Source of the DNA: BOG-908 sp964242115
GTDB taxonomy: Bacteria; Pseudomonadota; Alphaproteobacteria; Acetobacterales; Acetobacteraceae
Direction: 5' to 3'
Length of the DNA: 64,000 nucleotides
Assembly: GCA_964242115.1 (NCBI GenBank)
Contig: CAXSZX010000020.1
Span: 1-64,000 of the forward strand
Below, piece after piece: positions 35,199 through 43,158 of this stretch. A model generated the notes under the pieces. The model was not told the DNA's origin, did not search any database, and was given only the letters and a program-made list of their open reading frames with translations. Within the stretch, counting starts at the first letter, position 1. Every line of letters begins with the position of its first letter. The translations under genes were made by a program, and so were the position numbers.

Positions 35199-35651
35199 AT
35201 GCTTTATCTCGACGACATGCATGAGGGCGACCGCGTCGCTCTTGGAACCATCCAGGTCATCCGCGAGGACGCGCTCGACTTCGCCAGAAAGTACGACCCG
35301 CAGCCCTTCCATCTCGACGACGCTGCCGCGGCTGCACATCCGTTCTTCAAGAAGCTTGCCATCAGCGGCTGGCAGACCTGCGCCTACGCCATGCGCCTGA
35401 TGGTGGACGACATGATCGCTCGCGGCAGCCAGTCACTCGGCTCGCCCGGCATCGACGACATACGATGGATCAAGCCGGTCTACCCCGGAGACGCACTCAC
35501 GCTCGAGGCCGAGACGCTGGAGGTGCGCACCTCGCGCAGCAAGCCGGAGATGGGCTCGGCCAAACGCCGCTACACGTTCCGGAACCAGCACGACGAGCCG
35601 GTCATGACGATGGTGGCCACAGGTCTCTTCGCCACACGTCCGAAATCCTGA
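35199..35651 (+). CDS. MaoC-like (R)-specific enoyl-CoA hydratase
   Basis: A 150-residue hotdog-fold protein. The hydratase 2 motif is present: ALDFARKYDPQPFHLDDAAA contains the catalytic Asp and His (D-x4-H), followed by HPFFKKLAISGWQTCAYAMR and WIKPVYPGDALTLEAE. Such enzymes hydrate trans-2-enoyl-CoA to (R)-3-hydroxyacyl-CoA in beta-oxidation branches or polyester supply; the exact substrate is unknown. It stands alone, with no operon partner besides the broken gene downstream. Confidence 0.88.
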   Translation: MLYLDDMHEGDRVALGTIQVIREDALDFARKYDPQPFHLDDAAAAAHPFFKKLAISGWQTCAYAMRLMVDDMIARGSQSLGSPGIDDIRWIKPVYPGDALTLEAETLEVRTSRSKPEMGSAKRRYTFRNQHDEPVMTMVATGLFATRPKS

Positions 35652-35690
35652 CGGGACGGTCACTCGCGAAGTCTCGTTGATACATCCCGC

Positions 35691-35980
35691 ATGCCACAGC
35701 ATGCCGTCCTAGTAGAAGCCTCAAGATACTATCTCGACAAAGGCAGTCATCGCCGGCTGTATCGCTTCAGACCGGACGACTACTCCGAGATGAAAGGGAG
35801 CTGGTGCAACGGCGAGATGGCGCTGCCGGGCGACCCGCCGGGCGAACTCGAAGTCATGGAGGCCATCCTGAAGGGGGCAAGATCTCCGACCTGAACGGCA
35901 ATTACGGCGCGTTCACACCGGATTACCCACCGGAGGAGATGTTCGAGATCGCGAGCAAGCTCTATAAACAGTCCAGGTAA
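35691..35980 (+). pseudogene. frameshifted hypothetical gene
   Basis: The first frame (67 codons) reads MPQHAVLVEASRYYLDKG to EVMEAILKGARSPT-stop. One base more in the run of five G at 35873-35877 would give ILKGGKISDLNGNYGAF and continue to ASKLYKQSR-stop at 35980, about 96 residues in all. The joined protein looks coherent and soluble (KGSWCNGEMALPGDPPGE, TPDYPPEEMFEIA). I recognise no family. The break is either a real deletion or a homopolymer sequencing error. There is no ribosome site before the ATG. Confidence 0.6.
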
Positions 35981-36103
35981 GCGCTTTCCGGTTTGAAAAG
36001 AGGAAGCAAACTTTTATCACGGCTGTCGCGGACCTTCCCGCCGACGCGTCCTAGAGAACAAAAGTTTTCTGATACTTTTTTCAAAAAAAATCGCTTTCTT
36101 ACC
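35976..36103. repeat. family A palindrome shared by convergent genes
   Basis: The left edge contains the stop of the frameshifted gene (GGTAAGC) and the right edge the stop of argB on the other strand. Core GGCTGTCGCGGACC. Arms have drifted (AAAAAAAATCGC). Confidence 0.78.
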
Positions 36104-37001
36104 TGTGGATCAGGGTTCCTGGCCCTGCCTCGGTGAACAATTCCAGCAACACAGCATGCGGTATCCGTCCATCGAGGATGACGCAGCCTTTCGCGCCTAG
36201 TCCCAACGCTTCCAGACAGTTCTCCACCTTCGGGATCATGCCGCCGGAAATCGTGCCGTCGGCAATCAGCCCGCGCGCTTCGGTCACCGACATCTCGGCG
36301 ATCAGGTTCTTGTTGCGGTCCAGAACGCCCGGCACGTCCGTCAGCATCAGCAGCCGCGTCGCGTGCAACGCGCCGGCAATGGCGCCGGCTGCGTCGTCGG
36401 CATTGATGTTGTAGGTCTGGCCGTCGATCCCCAGCCCTACCGGTGCCACCACCGGTATAAGCCCCGAGCCGGTCAGCGCGTGGATCACGCGTACGTCCAC
36501 GTGTTCCGGCTCGCCCACGAAACCCAAATCCAGCACGTGTTCGATGTGGCTGTCCGGGTCGATGACTGTGCGCGTGATCTTGCGCGCGCGGATCAGACCG
36601 CCGTCTTTTCCGGAGATGCCCACGGCCAGCGCGCCGGCCCGGTTGATCAGCTCGGTGACGTGTTTGTTAACGGTGCCGGCGAGCACCATCTCCACCACTT
36701 CGACCATCGCGGCGTCGGTCACCCGCAGGCCGTCGACGAACTCGCTCTTGATCGCCAGGCGCTGCAGCATGGCGTTGATTTGCGGGCCGCCGCCATGCAC
36801 AACCACGGGGTTCACGCCCACCTGCTTGAGCAGGGCTATGTCGCGGCCGAACTCGGTAGCCAGCGTCGCGTCGCCCATCGCGTGGCCGCCATACTTCACC
36901 ACGATGGTGGCGCCGGCGTAGCGGCGCAGGAACGGCAGAGCCTGCGCGAGGATGGCAGCCTGCTCGGTGGCGCGGCGCAGGGTCTCTGGGCTGGTGGTCA
37001 T
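36099..37001 (-). CDS. argB: acetylglutamate kinase
   Basis: A 300-residue amino-acid kinase, second step of arginine synthesis. VVKYGGHAMGD is the phosphate-binding start, NPVVVHGGGPQINAML the second Gly loop, SEFVDGLRVTD the N-acetylglutamate site, and the C-terminus has MIPKVENCLEALGLG with the catalytic Lys. The N-terminal helix region before VVKYGG resembles arginine-sensitive hexameric enzymes. Monocistronic, ending in a repeat. Confidence 0.96.
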   Translation of the reverse strand: MTTSPETLRRATEQAAILAQALPFLRRYAGATIVVKYGGHAMGDATLATEFGRDIALLKQVGVNPVVVHGGGPQINAMLQRLAIKSEFVDGLRVTDAAMVEVVEMVLAGTVNKHVTELINRAGALAVGISGKDGGLIRARKITRTVIDPDSHIEHVLDLGFVGEPEHVDVRVIHALTGSGLIPVVAPVGLGIDGQTYNINADDAAGAIAGALHATRLLMLTDVPGVLDRNKNLIAEMSVTEARGLIADGTISGGMIPKVENCLEALGLGAKGCVILDGRIPHAVLLELFTEAGPGTLIHR

Positions 37002-37136
37002 GCGGACCGGGGTAGAGGCAGCCGCCCCGCCCGGTCAAGCAAGTCAAGCGCAAGGCTGAACGCCTGAATCGTCAAAGCCTGACATACTGTTGCGATGAGC
37101 TAGATCCGAGATCTCGCTACCTGTCTCGACCGGTGA

Positions 37137-37277
37137 CAAGCAAGGCAAGCGGTCTTTTTTGAAAAACCAAAAAACGTTTATCCCCATAGGCGCGTGCTGC
37201 AGAACCTTCGTGACAGCAGGTATAAAAATCTTTCGCTTCTTTTCTTCAGAAAAGAAGGCCTTGCCTTCCTTCCCGGA
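37137..37277. repeat. family A composite palindrome
   Basis: In the 485-base gap between argB and the lipoprotein gene. Arms: GGCAAGCGGTCTTTTTTG and TCTTCAGAAAAGAAGGCC. Core GGCGCGTGCTGCAG and CTTCGTGACAGCAGG. The gap holds no supported gene. Confidence 0.8.
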
Positions 37278-37329
37278 CTTCAAGCCACAGGGCATTCATC
37301 ATAGGCAAGCATGGCCGGGTCACGGATCC

Positions 37330-37484
37330 AGAAACAAAGGAAGTCCTTCTTTTTCGAGAGAAAGAAGCAAAAAGCCTTTGCGAGCGCTGTCGCGGACCGC
37401 TGAGATGACATGTCTCAGCGAGGCGAACTGACGAGAAGCAGAGTTTTTCAAGTTCTTTCTCTCAAGACAGAACTGCTTCCCAGA
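37330..37484. repeat. family A composite palindrome, second in the same gap
   Basis: Left arm AGGAAGTCCTTCTTTTTC, right arm ending in AGAACTGCTTCCC, 3 bases before the stop codon of the lipoprotein gene on the minus strand. Core GCGCTGTCGCGGACC. Confidence 0.8.
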
Positions 37485-37486
37485 CC

Positions 37487-38353
37487 CTAGCGTGACGGCA
37501 GGCCCTCGATGTTGGTTACCGTCGTGCCGCCAAGCTGGATCGCCGGCGAGAGCGGCGGCGGCGGCGGCACGCGAACCGCATGGCGGCTCGCTCGCCGCGC
37601 ATTGCTCGCGACCAGCGGTTCGAGCGCAAAACCGCCCTGCGGCAGCGGCTGCAGCAGCCGCAGGGCAAACACCAACGGCTGGCTGATCGTCACCGTGCCT
37701 TGCGTGCCAGACGTAACGCTCACGCCGGCCTGCACGGGCAGCTTCGCCGGCGGCGAGAGCTTGATTTTGGCACCCTTGTTCGTCTGGAACGTGTAGCTGC
37801 CGCTGGAGATGACGAACGCTTCCTGCACCACCGCCATGCCAGGCTGTGCCAGGATCGACCCGCAAGCCTGCGAGAGCGCCTGGGCGTTGGCGGGGTCGGT
37901 CGCCCAACGCTGGAAGCTCACGTAGTCCAGCGAACTATCCGTCGAGCTGTTGATGGTGAGGTTGGCGGTCGAGCTTGCGTTGCCGCCCAGCTCGCCGGAC
38001 ACATTTGCCAACTGCGCGGCCACCGAGGCGTCGGCGCCGAAGGTGGCGCCTGCCGAAATGGCGGCCAGAGCCGGGGCGCTGACAACCAAGGCACTGTCCG
38101 GCACGCCGCACTTGCTCAGCGGCGCAATCCACTGCAGCACGACGCTACCCTGGGCAGCGGCGGCAGGTTCGTTCTGGATCCGTACGATCGCGCCGGGCAG
38201 CAGCGCCCCGCTCGGCAACGGCACCAGAGTCCACGAAGGCCCCAACGTGTCGCGCAACGACGGATAGACCGGCGGCGGCGCGGGCGGCATACCCGGGCAG
38301 CCACCCAGAAGCAGCGCGCCTGCCAAAGCACCTGCACGATGAAGCACGCGCAT
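37487..38353 (-). CDS. putative outer-membrane or periplasmic lipoprotein
   Basis: A 288-residue protein with a lipoprotein signal peptide (RVLHRAGALAGALLLGGC, lipobox LLGGC at about residue 20) followed by a Pro-rich linker. The mature part is low in charge, rich in Ala, Ser and Gly, with GELGGNASSTANLTINSSTD and a conserved-looking FVISSGSYTFQTNKGAKIKL. A Pro-rich tract (RVPPPPPLSP) lies near the C-terminus. I cannot name a family. The ATG at 38353 follows GGGAGG at 5 bases, a strong site. It precedes nothing obvious; engB lies upstream in the same direction but 78 bases away. Confidence 0.75.
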   Translation of the reverse strand: MRVLHRAGALAGALLLGGCPGMPPAPPPVYPSLRDTLGPSWTLVPLPSGALLPGAIVRIQNEPAAAAQGSVVLQWIAPLSKCGVPDSALVVSAPALAAISAGATFGADASVAAQLANVSGELGGNASSTANLTINSSTDSSLDYVSFQRWATDPANAQALSQACGSILAQPGMAVVQEAFVISSGSYTFQTNKGAKIKLSPPAKLPVQAGVSVTSGTQGTVTISQPLVFALRLLQPLPQGGFALEPLVASNARRASRHAVRVPPPPPLSPAIQLGGTTVTNIEGLPSR

Positions 38354-38431
38354 GTCGCCTCCCATCGGAACGTTCCGGGCGCATGATGCGGTCAACCCGT
38401 GGGCAAGGCAAACGACCCGGACCGCTCTGGG

Positions 38432-39097
38432 TCAGCCGCCCGTCTGCGCGGCCAGGCTCGCCAGCTCGGCCCGTAGCGCCTCTACTCCCTCCCCGGTGCG
38501 CGCGCTGGTGGCCAGCACCTCCGGAAACGCGGCCGCATGCGCCTTGGCCGCCGCCTCCACTTCCGCCAGCTTGCGCGCCAGCGGGGCGGGCTTTACGCCG
38601 TCGGTCTTCGTCAGCACCAGCTGGAACGCCACCGCGGCCCTGTCGAACAGATCCATCACGGCGTGGTCGGACGCCTTGAGCTCGATCCGCGCGTCCAGCA
38701 GCAGCACCACACGCCGCAGCACCACACGGCCGCGCAGGAAGTCGAACATCAGCCCCTGCCAGTCCTCCTTCACCGCCTTGGCCGCCTGCGCGTAGCCGTA
38801 GCCCGGCATGTCCACCAGAACGAGCCGGCCGCCCAGGTTGAAGAAGTTCAACTGCTTGGTCCGCCCGGGCTCGCTGGAGGCGCGTGCCAGGGCCTTGTGC
38901 CCCGTCAGTGCGTTCACCAGGGAGGACTTGCCCACGTTGGAACGGCCGGCAAACGCCACCTCGGGCAAACGCGCGTCCGGCAGCTGGTCGATCCGTTGCG
39001 CCGCGTAGAAGAACCGGCACTCGGCCGCGAACAGCAGCCGACCGGCTTCGAGTCTCGCGGCTTGTTCTTCGGGTGTGGTCAAGGCAGGCAAGGCCAA
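38432..39097 (-). CDS. engB: ribosome biogenesis GTPase EngB (YihA/YsxC)
   Basis: A 221-residue TRAFAC GTPase needed for large ribosomal subunit assembly. G1 FAGRSNVGKSSL (near residue 50), G2 SSEPGRTKQLNFF, G3 LVDMPGYGYA, G4 VLTKTDGVKP and G5 ATSARTGEG. The start is uncertain: TTG at 39097, beginning just where family B sequence ends, or TTG at 39088. The gene lies downstream of the rpmH-rnpA-yidD-yidC series in the same direction, a frequent neighbourhood in alphaproteobacteria. Confidence 0.93.
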   Translation of the reverse strand: MALPALTTPEEQAARLEAGRLLFAAECRFFYAAQRIDQLPDARLPEVAFAGRSNVGKSSLVNALTGHKALARASSEPGRTKQLNFFNLGGRLVLVDMPGYGYAQAAKAVKEDWQGLMFDFLRGRVVLRRVVLLLDARIELKASDHAVMDLFDRAAVAFQLVLTKTDGVKPAPLARKLAEVEAAAKAHAAAFPEVLATSARTGEGVEALRAELASLAAQTGG

Positions 39098-39316
39098 GGG
39101 CTCTGCCCCCGGGCTCCGTCACACGCTAGCGTGCTTCGCACGACTGGGCCAGCCGGCCCCAGACCCAATCTTATTGGCAGGCAAGGAGAGGGCAGACCCG
39201 TCGGGTGACTGTCACACGCGATGCGACGCCCCTGTCCCTGCCTTCCAATAAGGCGATCCAGGGCGCCTCGCCCTTGCGGGGGCCAGGGGCAGAGCCGCTG
39301 GCCTTGCCCAACGCAA
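39098..39316. repeat. family B hairpins and an inverted repeat between yidC and engB
   Basis: Contains GGGCTCTGCCCCCGGG-type hairpins near 39100, GGGCCAGCCGGCCCC at about 39150, an inverted repeat CTTATTGGCAGGCAAGG / CTGCCTTCCAATAAGG (about 39171 and 39240), and GGGGCCAGGGGCAGAGCC near 39280. The order resembles the sequence after the helicase gene. It could terminate yidC transcription. Confidence 0.6.
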
Positions 39317-41062
39317 TCACGTCCGAACAACACGCCCGCGCGGTTCGAGCTTGGCCTGGCGCTGGATATACCACTGCTGTGCCATCGTCAGCGTGTTGTT
39401 CCAAGACCAGTAGATCACCAATCCCGCCGGAAAGCGTCCCATGGTGAACATGAAGATTAACGGCATGAACTGCAGCATCTTCGCCTGCGCCGGGTCGGGC
39501 GGCGGCGGGTTCAGCTTCTGCTGGAAGTACATCGTCGCACCCATGATCAGCGGCCAGATGCCCAGGTGCAGAAACGGCGAGATCAGGCTGGGGTCGAACG
39601 GGAGCAGCCCGAACAGGTTGAAGATGTTGGTGGGATCGATTGACGAGAGGTCCTGGATCCAGCCGAAGAACGGCGCGTGCCGCATCTCGATGGAGATCAG
39701 GATCACCTTGTAGAGCGAGAAGAACACCGGGATCTGCAGCAGCATCGGCGCGCAGCCGCTGACCGGGCTCACGTTCTCGGTCTTGTACACCGCCATCATC
39801 TCGGACTGCAGCTTGGCCGGGTCGTCCTTGAAGCGCTCGCGCACCTCGGTGATCTTCGGGCCCAGCAGCCGCATCTTGCCCATCGAGCGGTAGGAGCGTG
39901 CGGCGATCGGATAGAACAGCCCCTTCACCCCCAGCGTAAAGATCAGGATGGCCACGCCGAAATTGCCGACATAGTGGTAGATGAAGTCGATGGCGTAGAA
40001 GAATGGCTTGGTCAGGAAGTAGAACCAGCCCCAGTCCACCGCATAGTTGAAGCGCGAGATGTGGCCGTCCAGCTCGTAGCGGTCCAGCAGGTGCACTTCC
40101 TTCGCCCCGGCGAACACCCGGCTGGTGTAGGCGGCGTCGCCGCCGGCGGCGACGTGTTCGGCGTCGGTCGGAATGTAGCTGACCTGGAAGCGGTCGGACC
40201 CGTTGTCCAGCACGTGATTCCAGGTGGTCTTGGCGGGTGCGGACTGGTCGGGCACCAGCGCTGTCAGCCAGTACTTGTCGGTGAAGCCGGCCCAGCCGCC
40301 GGCGCCGGTATGGTCGTAGCCGACGTCGTCGTTCTTGGCGGCGGCGGACTTCACCGCGCTGTAGCTCATGTCGTGCAGCTGGGCGTCGGACACGCCCAGC
40401 ACGCCCTCGAACACGTTCAGCCCGGCAGACGGCGGCAGGTAGTCGCGGTGGATGCGCTGCCAGGGCCACAACTGCACCGCGGTGCTGCCTGCGTTGTGCA
40501 CGCTCTGCCGCACGGTGAACATGTAGGCGGCGTCGATGCCCACCTCGATGCGGAACGTCAGCCCGGCGCCGTTGTCCCAGGTCAGCGCGACAGGGTGGCC
40601 GGCCGAGACAGCCCCGTCGCCGGAGGTCCACACCGTGTCGCTGTCCGGCGTCTTGATGCCGTCGCCGCCCGTCCAGCCGAACTGCACGTAGCTCGGCTGC
40701 GGGTCGAACGCCGGCTCCAGCACCCGCACCAGCGGCGAGGTCTTCGACACCGTCTCATGGTAGTCGCGCAGCCGCAGGTCATCCAGCCGTGCGCCGAGCA
40801 GGCTGACGGTCCCGGTCACCCGCGGGCCGTCGATCTGGATGCGCGGTATCTTGCTGGGATCCACGGTGGCCGGCGGTGCCACGTGCTCGGGCTCGTGGCC
40901 GGGCGGCGCCGGGTTGAACGAGGGCGCCGGCGTCTGGCCGGACGGTGTGTTCTGGGTGGCCACCGCCTGGTGCAGGCGGGGCTTCGGCGGCGAGAGGTAT
41001 TGGAACAGCAGCAGGATCGCGACCGAGAGGGCGATGAACAACGGCAGGCGTTTCTGGTCCAT
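39317..41062 (-). CDS. yidC: membrane protein insertase YidC
   Basis: A 581-residue Oxa1-family insertase. N-terminal helix LPLFIALSVAILLLFQYL, a large periplasmic domain (residues about 60-340), then the conserved insertase core: FFYAIDFIYHYVGNFGVAIL, the hairpin loop KITEVRERFKDDPAKLQSEM, GCAPMLLQIPVFFSLYKVIL and FPAGLVIYWSWNNTLTMAQQ. Length fits Gram-negative YidC. The ATG at 41062 overlaps the yidD stop (TGATG), giving coupling in the order rpmH, rnpA, yidD, yidC. Confidence 0.96.
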   Translation of the reverse strand: MDQKRLPLFIALSVAILLLFQYLSPPKPRLHQAVATQNTPSGQTPAPSFNPAPPGHEPEHVAPPATVDPSKIPRIQIDGPRVTGTVSLLGARLDDLRLRDYHETVSKTSPLVRVLEPAFDPQPSYVQFGWTGGDGIKTPDSDTVWTSGDGAVSAGHPVALTWDNGAGLTFRIEVGIDAAYMFTVRQSVHNAGSTAVQLWPWQRIHRDYLPPSAGLNVFEGVLGVSDAQLHDMSYSAVKSAAAKNDDVGYDHTGAGGWAGFTDKYWLTALVPDQSAPAKTTWNHVLDNGSDRFQVSYIPTDAEHVAAGGDAAYTSRVFAGAKEVHLLDRYELDGHISRFNYAVDWGWFYFLTKPFFYAIDFIYHYVGNFGVAILIFTLGVKGLFYPIAARSYRSMGKMRLLGPKITEVRERFKDDPAKLQSEMMAVYKTENVSPVSGCAPMLLQIPVFFSLYKVILISIEMRHAPFFGWIQDLSSIDPTNIFNLFGLLPFDPSLISPFLHLGIWPLIMGATMYFQQKLNPPPPDPAQAKMLQFMPLIFMFTMGRFPAGLVIYWSWNNTLTMAQQWYIQRQAKLEPRGRVVRT

Positions 41063-41319
41063 CAGCTGGCCTTGAGATCGTGCGGGCGGTCGTGCCCGCA
41101 ACGGGGAACCGGGTCGTAGCCGCTTCCGCCCCATGGGTTGCAACGCCCCACGCGCCAGGCCGCAAGACCCAGGCCGCGCACCGCGCCATGCGTTCGCAGC
41201 GCCTCGATGGCGTAGGCGCTGCAGCTCGGCTCGAAACGGCAGGCGGGCGGCAGCAGCGGCCGCAGCACCAATTGGTAGGCGCGAACCACGCCAGCAAGGA
41301 CCACGGCAACCGGCCTCAC
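41062..41319 (-). CDS. yidD: membrane protein insertion efficiency factor YidD
   Basis: An 85-residue protein with the three-Cys YidD motif: RAYQLVLRPLLPPACRFEPS, CSAYAIEALRTHGAVRG and GRCNPWGGSGYDPVP. It helps YidC-dependent insertion and sits at the inner membrane through its amphipathic N-terminus. The GTG start overlaps the rnpA stop by four bases. Confidence 0.95.
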   Translation of the reverse strand: MRPVAVVLAGVVRAYQLVLRPLLPPACRFEPSCSAYAIEALRTHGAVRGLGLAAWRVGRCNPWGGSGYDPVPRCGHDRPHDLKAS

Positions 41320-41756
41320 GGCCGCGCCCCTCGTGCCGCCGCGCCGGTAACCTGACCTGCCACCGGTGAGGCCGCATCCGCAGGCGAGAGGCTGACGCCT
41401 GCGACGCCTCGCGCTGTTCCGGTGGTGCGTACGCCCAGCTTGGCGAGGCCGCGGCGCAGATCCTCGATCAGGACTGAAAAGGGCCGGGCACGCGTCGTGT
41501 CGCGCCCGACCAGCACCAAATCAGCGCCGACCGCCGGGCTGTCACGCAGGAGAAGTCTCACGGCCTCGCGCAGCCGCCGGCGGGTGCGGTTGCGCACCAC
41601 GGCGTTGCCGACCTTCTTGGTGACGGTGAAGCCTAGACGAACGGGCGCGTCGTCGGCGCGCAGCATGGCCTGCAGCACCAAGCCTGGCGAGGGTGACTTG
41701 CGTCCCTTCGAAGCCACGCGGAGGAACTCGGCGCGGCGTTTCAGGCGGGGGTTCAT
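41316..41756 (-). CDS. rnpA: ribonuclease P protein component
   Basis: A 146-residue basic protein that assists the catalytic RNA in trimming tRNA 5' ends. RNR motif region GNAVVRNRTRRRLREAVR, with LGFTVTKKVG before it and DLVLVGRDTT after it. The C-terminus is extended by about 25 residues of low-complexity Ala/Gly/Ser. The ATG at 41756 begins MNPRLKRRAEF; upstream codons are repeat-derived. A family A repeat separates it from rpmH, which is unusual. Confidence 0.94.
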   Translation of the reverse strand: MNPRLKRRAEFLRVASKGRKSPSPGLVLQAMLRADDAPVRLGFTVTKKVGNAVVRNRTRRRLREAVRLLLRDSPAVGADLVLVGRDTTRARPFSVLIEDLRRGLAKLGVRTTGTARGVAGVSLSPADAASPVAGQVTGAAARGARP

Positions 41757-41761
41757 GACCA

Positions 41762-41920
41762 GGGAAGCAAGACAGCAAGGCCCTCTTTTTCGAGAAGAAG
41801 AAGCAAAAAGCTTTTGCGAGCGCTGTCGCGGACGGCTGAAACACCACGCTTCAACACGGCGCACTCGACAGAGACAAAAGTTCTTTGGTTCTTTTTTTCA
41901 AAAAAGAACTGCTTGCTGAG
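41762..41920. repeat. family A palindrome between rpmH and rnpA
   Basis: Left arm AGCAAGGCCCTCTTTTTC, core GCGCTGTCGCGGACGG, right arm CAAAAAAGAACTGCTTGC. It ends 10 bases before the rpmH stop codon and begins 6 bases upstream of the rnpA start, placing a putative terminator inside a normally continuous operon. Confidence 0.85.
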
Positions 41921-41929
41921 CTTCCGGCA

Positions 41930-42064
41930 CTAAGCCGAGAGCTTCTTCCTGCCCTTCGCACGGCGGTTGGCGATCACCTTGCGGCCACCTACCGTTTCCA
42001 TGCGGGCGCGAAAGCCATGCCGGCGCTTGCGGACCAGCTTGGATGGTTGATAGGTGCGCTTCAC
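41930..42064 (-). CDS. rpmH: 50S ribosomal protein L34
   Basis: A 44-residue protein: KRTYQPSKLVRKRRHGFRAR, then METVGGRKVIANRRAKGRKK and LSA. This is the complete and invariant L34 pattern. The start is GTG (42062-42064). It is too short to appear in a long-ORF search. First gene of the rpmH-rnpA-yidD-yidC series. Confidence 0.97.
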   Translation of the reverse strand: MKRTYQPSKLVRKRRHGFRARMETVGGRKVIANRRAKGRKKLSA

Positions 42065-42201
42065 GGCGGGAACACTCCAACAACTTGCGCGGGGCGCTCG
42101 CTGCGTCCCGTGCTGAGCGGCGGCTTATAGGTTCTCCGCACAGCCTGCGTCAAATCCCGCCAGCGTGCGTTGTAACGCGGGAACGGACGGTAGATGGACG
42201 G

Positions 42202-42552
42202 ATGATGCAGCTCGCGGTGGCGGCACTGGCCGGAGCGGCCTTCGGCGCGCTGGCGATGGCTGTGGTCCTGCGCGCCGAGCGGGCCCGGTCGGCCCGCCTG
42301 CCCGCCCAGCCTGCCACAGCAGGCAGCGACGCCACTGAGCTGGCCGAACTGCGCCGCCAGCTCTCCACCCTGCGCCACGACCTGCGCGGCATGCTCTCAC
42401 CCGCCCTGCTCGTATCCGACCGGCTGCTGGCCAGCGAGGACGCTGCCGTCCGCCGCGCCGGCGAGGTGATGATCCGCACTGTCGACCGGGTGACCGAACG
42501 CCTTGCAGAAACGCGCGGATTTCAGCCGGGCGCCACCAGCCCCCAGCAATAG
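42202..42552 (+). CDS. stand-alone histidine-kinase dimerisation-like protein
   Basis: A 116-residue protein: an N-terminal membrane helix (LAVAALAGAAFGALAMAVVL), a Pro/Ala linker, then LRRQLSTLRHDLRGMLSPAL followed by LVSDRLLASEDAAVRRAGEV, which resembles the His-containing helical hairpin (H-box RHDLRG, His near residue 59) of sensor kinases. There is no ATPase domain. It might be a phosphotransfer or interaction module, or only look like one. Start at the first of two adjacent ATG codons. It overlaps the convergent lyase gene by 31 bases at the 3' end. Confidence 0.6.
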   Translation: MMQLAVAALAGAAFGALAMAVVLRAERARSARLPAQPATAGSDATELAELRRQLSTLRHDLRGMLSPALLVSDRLLASEDAAVRRAGEVMIRTVDRVTERLAETRGFQPGATSPQQ

Positions 42553-42980
42553 CGCTCCCACACTTCGGCCACGGGCTGGCCCGAGGGCTCGGTCAGCTCC
42601 GCGCGATGCTCCAGCGCCACCGGGCCGCCCGGCGGCAGCTCGCGCGCCTGCAGCGTGCGGCGCCGCAGGCCCAGGCCGCGCACCACGTGGCCGAACGGCA
42701 GGTCGGTCTCCGCCAGGGTGCGCACTATAATCTCCGGAAGACGCGCCGGCACGAACCATAAATCCGCATGCGACAGCACGAGGCCGCCGCAGCACAGCGC
42801 CACGTGCCGATGCAGGATGGGCGTTGCCGCCTGCAGCACGGTAGGCACCGCGGCCGGTGTGTCCGGCGTTAGATGCCGGACCGTCACTGCGCCGCCGCAC
42901 AGACGTTCGAGCACATCGGTGGCACTGTCGGAGGCCAGCAGGGCGGCGTTCAGCGCCGCCACCGTCACACAGGCGCGCAT
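42522..42980 (-). CDS. chorismate lyase-like protein
   Basis: A 152-residue protein. ILHRHVALCCGGLVLSHADL and VPARLPEIIVRTLAETDLPF then RGLGLRRRTLQAREL follow the UbiC/chorismate-pyruvate lyase pattern (substrate-binding Arg and the L-x-x-T/P-F-G stretch), and PSGQPVAEVWERYCWGL fits the end of the fold. UbiC makes 4-hydroxybenzoate for ubiquinone. The family call is moderately secure; the precise reaction is inferred. Convergent overlap with the preceding gene. Confidence 0.7.
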   Translation of the reverse strand: MRACVTVAALNAALLASDSATDVLERLCGGAVTVRHLTPDTPAAVPTVLQAATPILHRHVALCCGGLVLSHADLWFVPARLPEIIVRTLAETDLPFGHVVRGLGLRRRTLQARELPPGGPVALEHRAELTEPSGQPVAEVWERYCWGLVAPG

Positions 42981-42992
42981 GTCTTGCCGTAA

Positions 42993-43158
42993 AAGAGAGC
43001 AAGCGGTTCTTTTTTGATTAAAAAAACCGAAAAACTTTCATCTGTTGGCGTCGGCAGCGCCCGCGCGTCGCCGGATAAAAGGCGGCGTGTGGAAGGGCAA
43101 AGGGACAAAAATTCCTTGCTTCTTTTTTTCAAAAAAGAAGGCCTTCCTTGCTTGCTAG
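42993..43158. repeat. family A composite palindrome with altered core
   Basis: Left arm GCAAGCGGTTCTTTTTTG, right arm TTGCTTCTTTTTTTC with AAAAAAGAAGGCC. The core lacks CTGTCGCG and instead has GGCGTCGGCAGCGCCCGC. The right end meets the stop codon of the DUF3293 gene. Confidence 0.75.
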
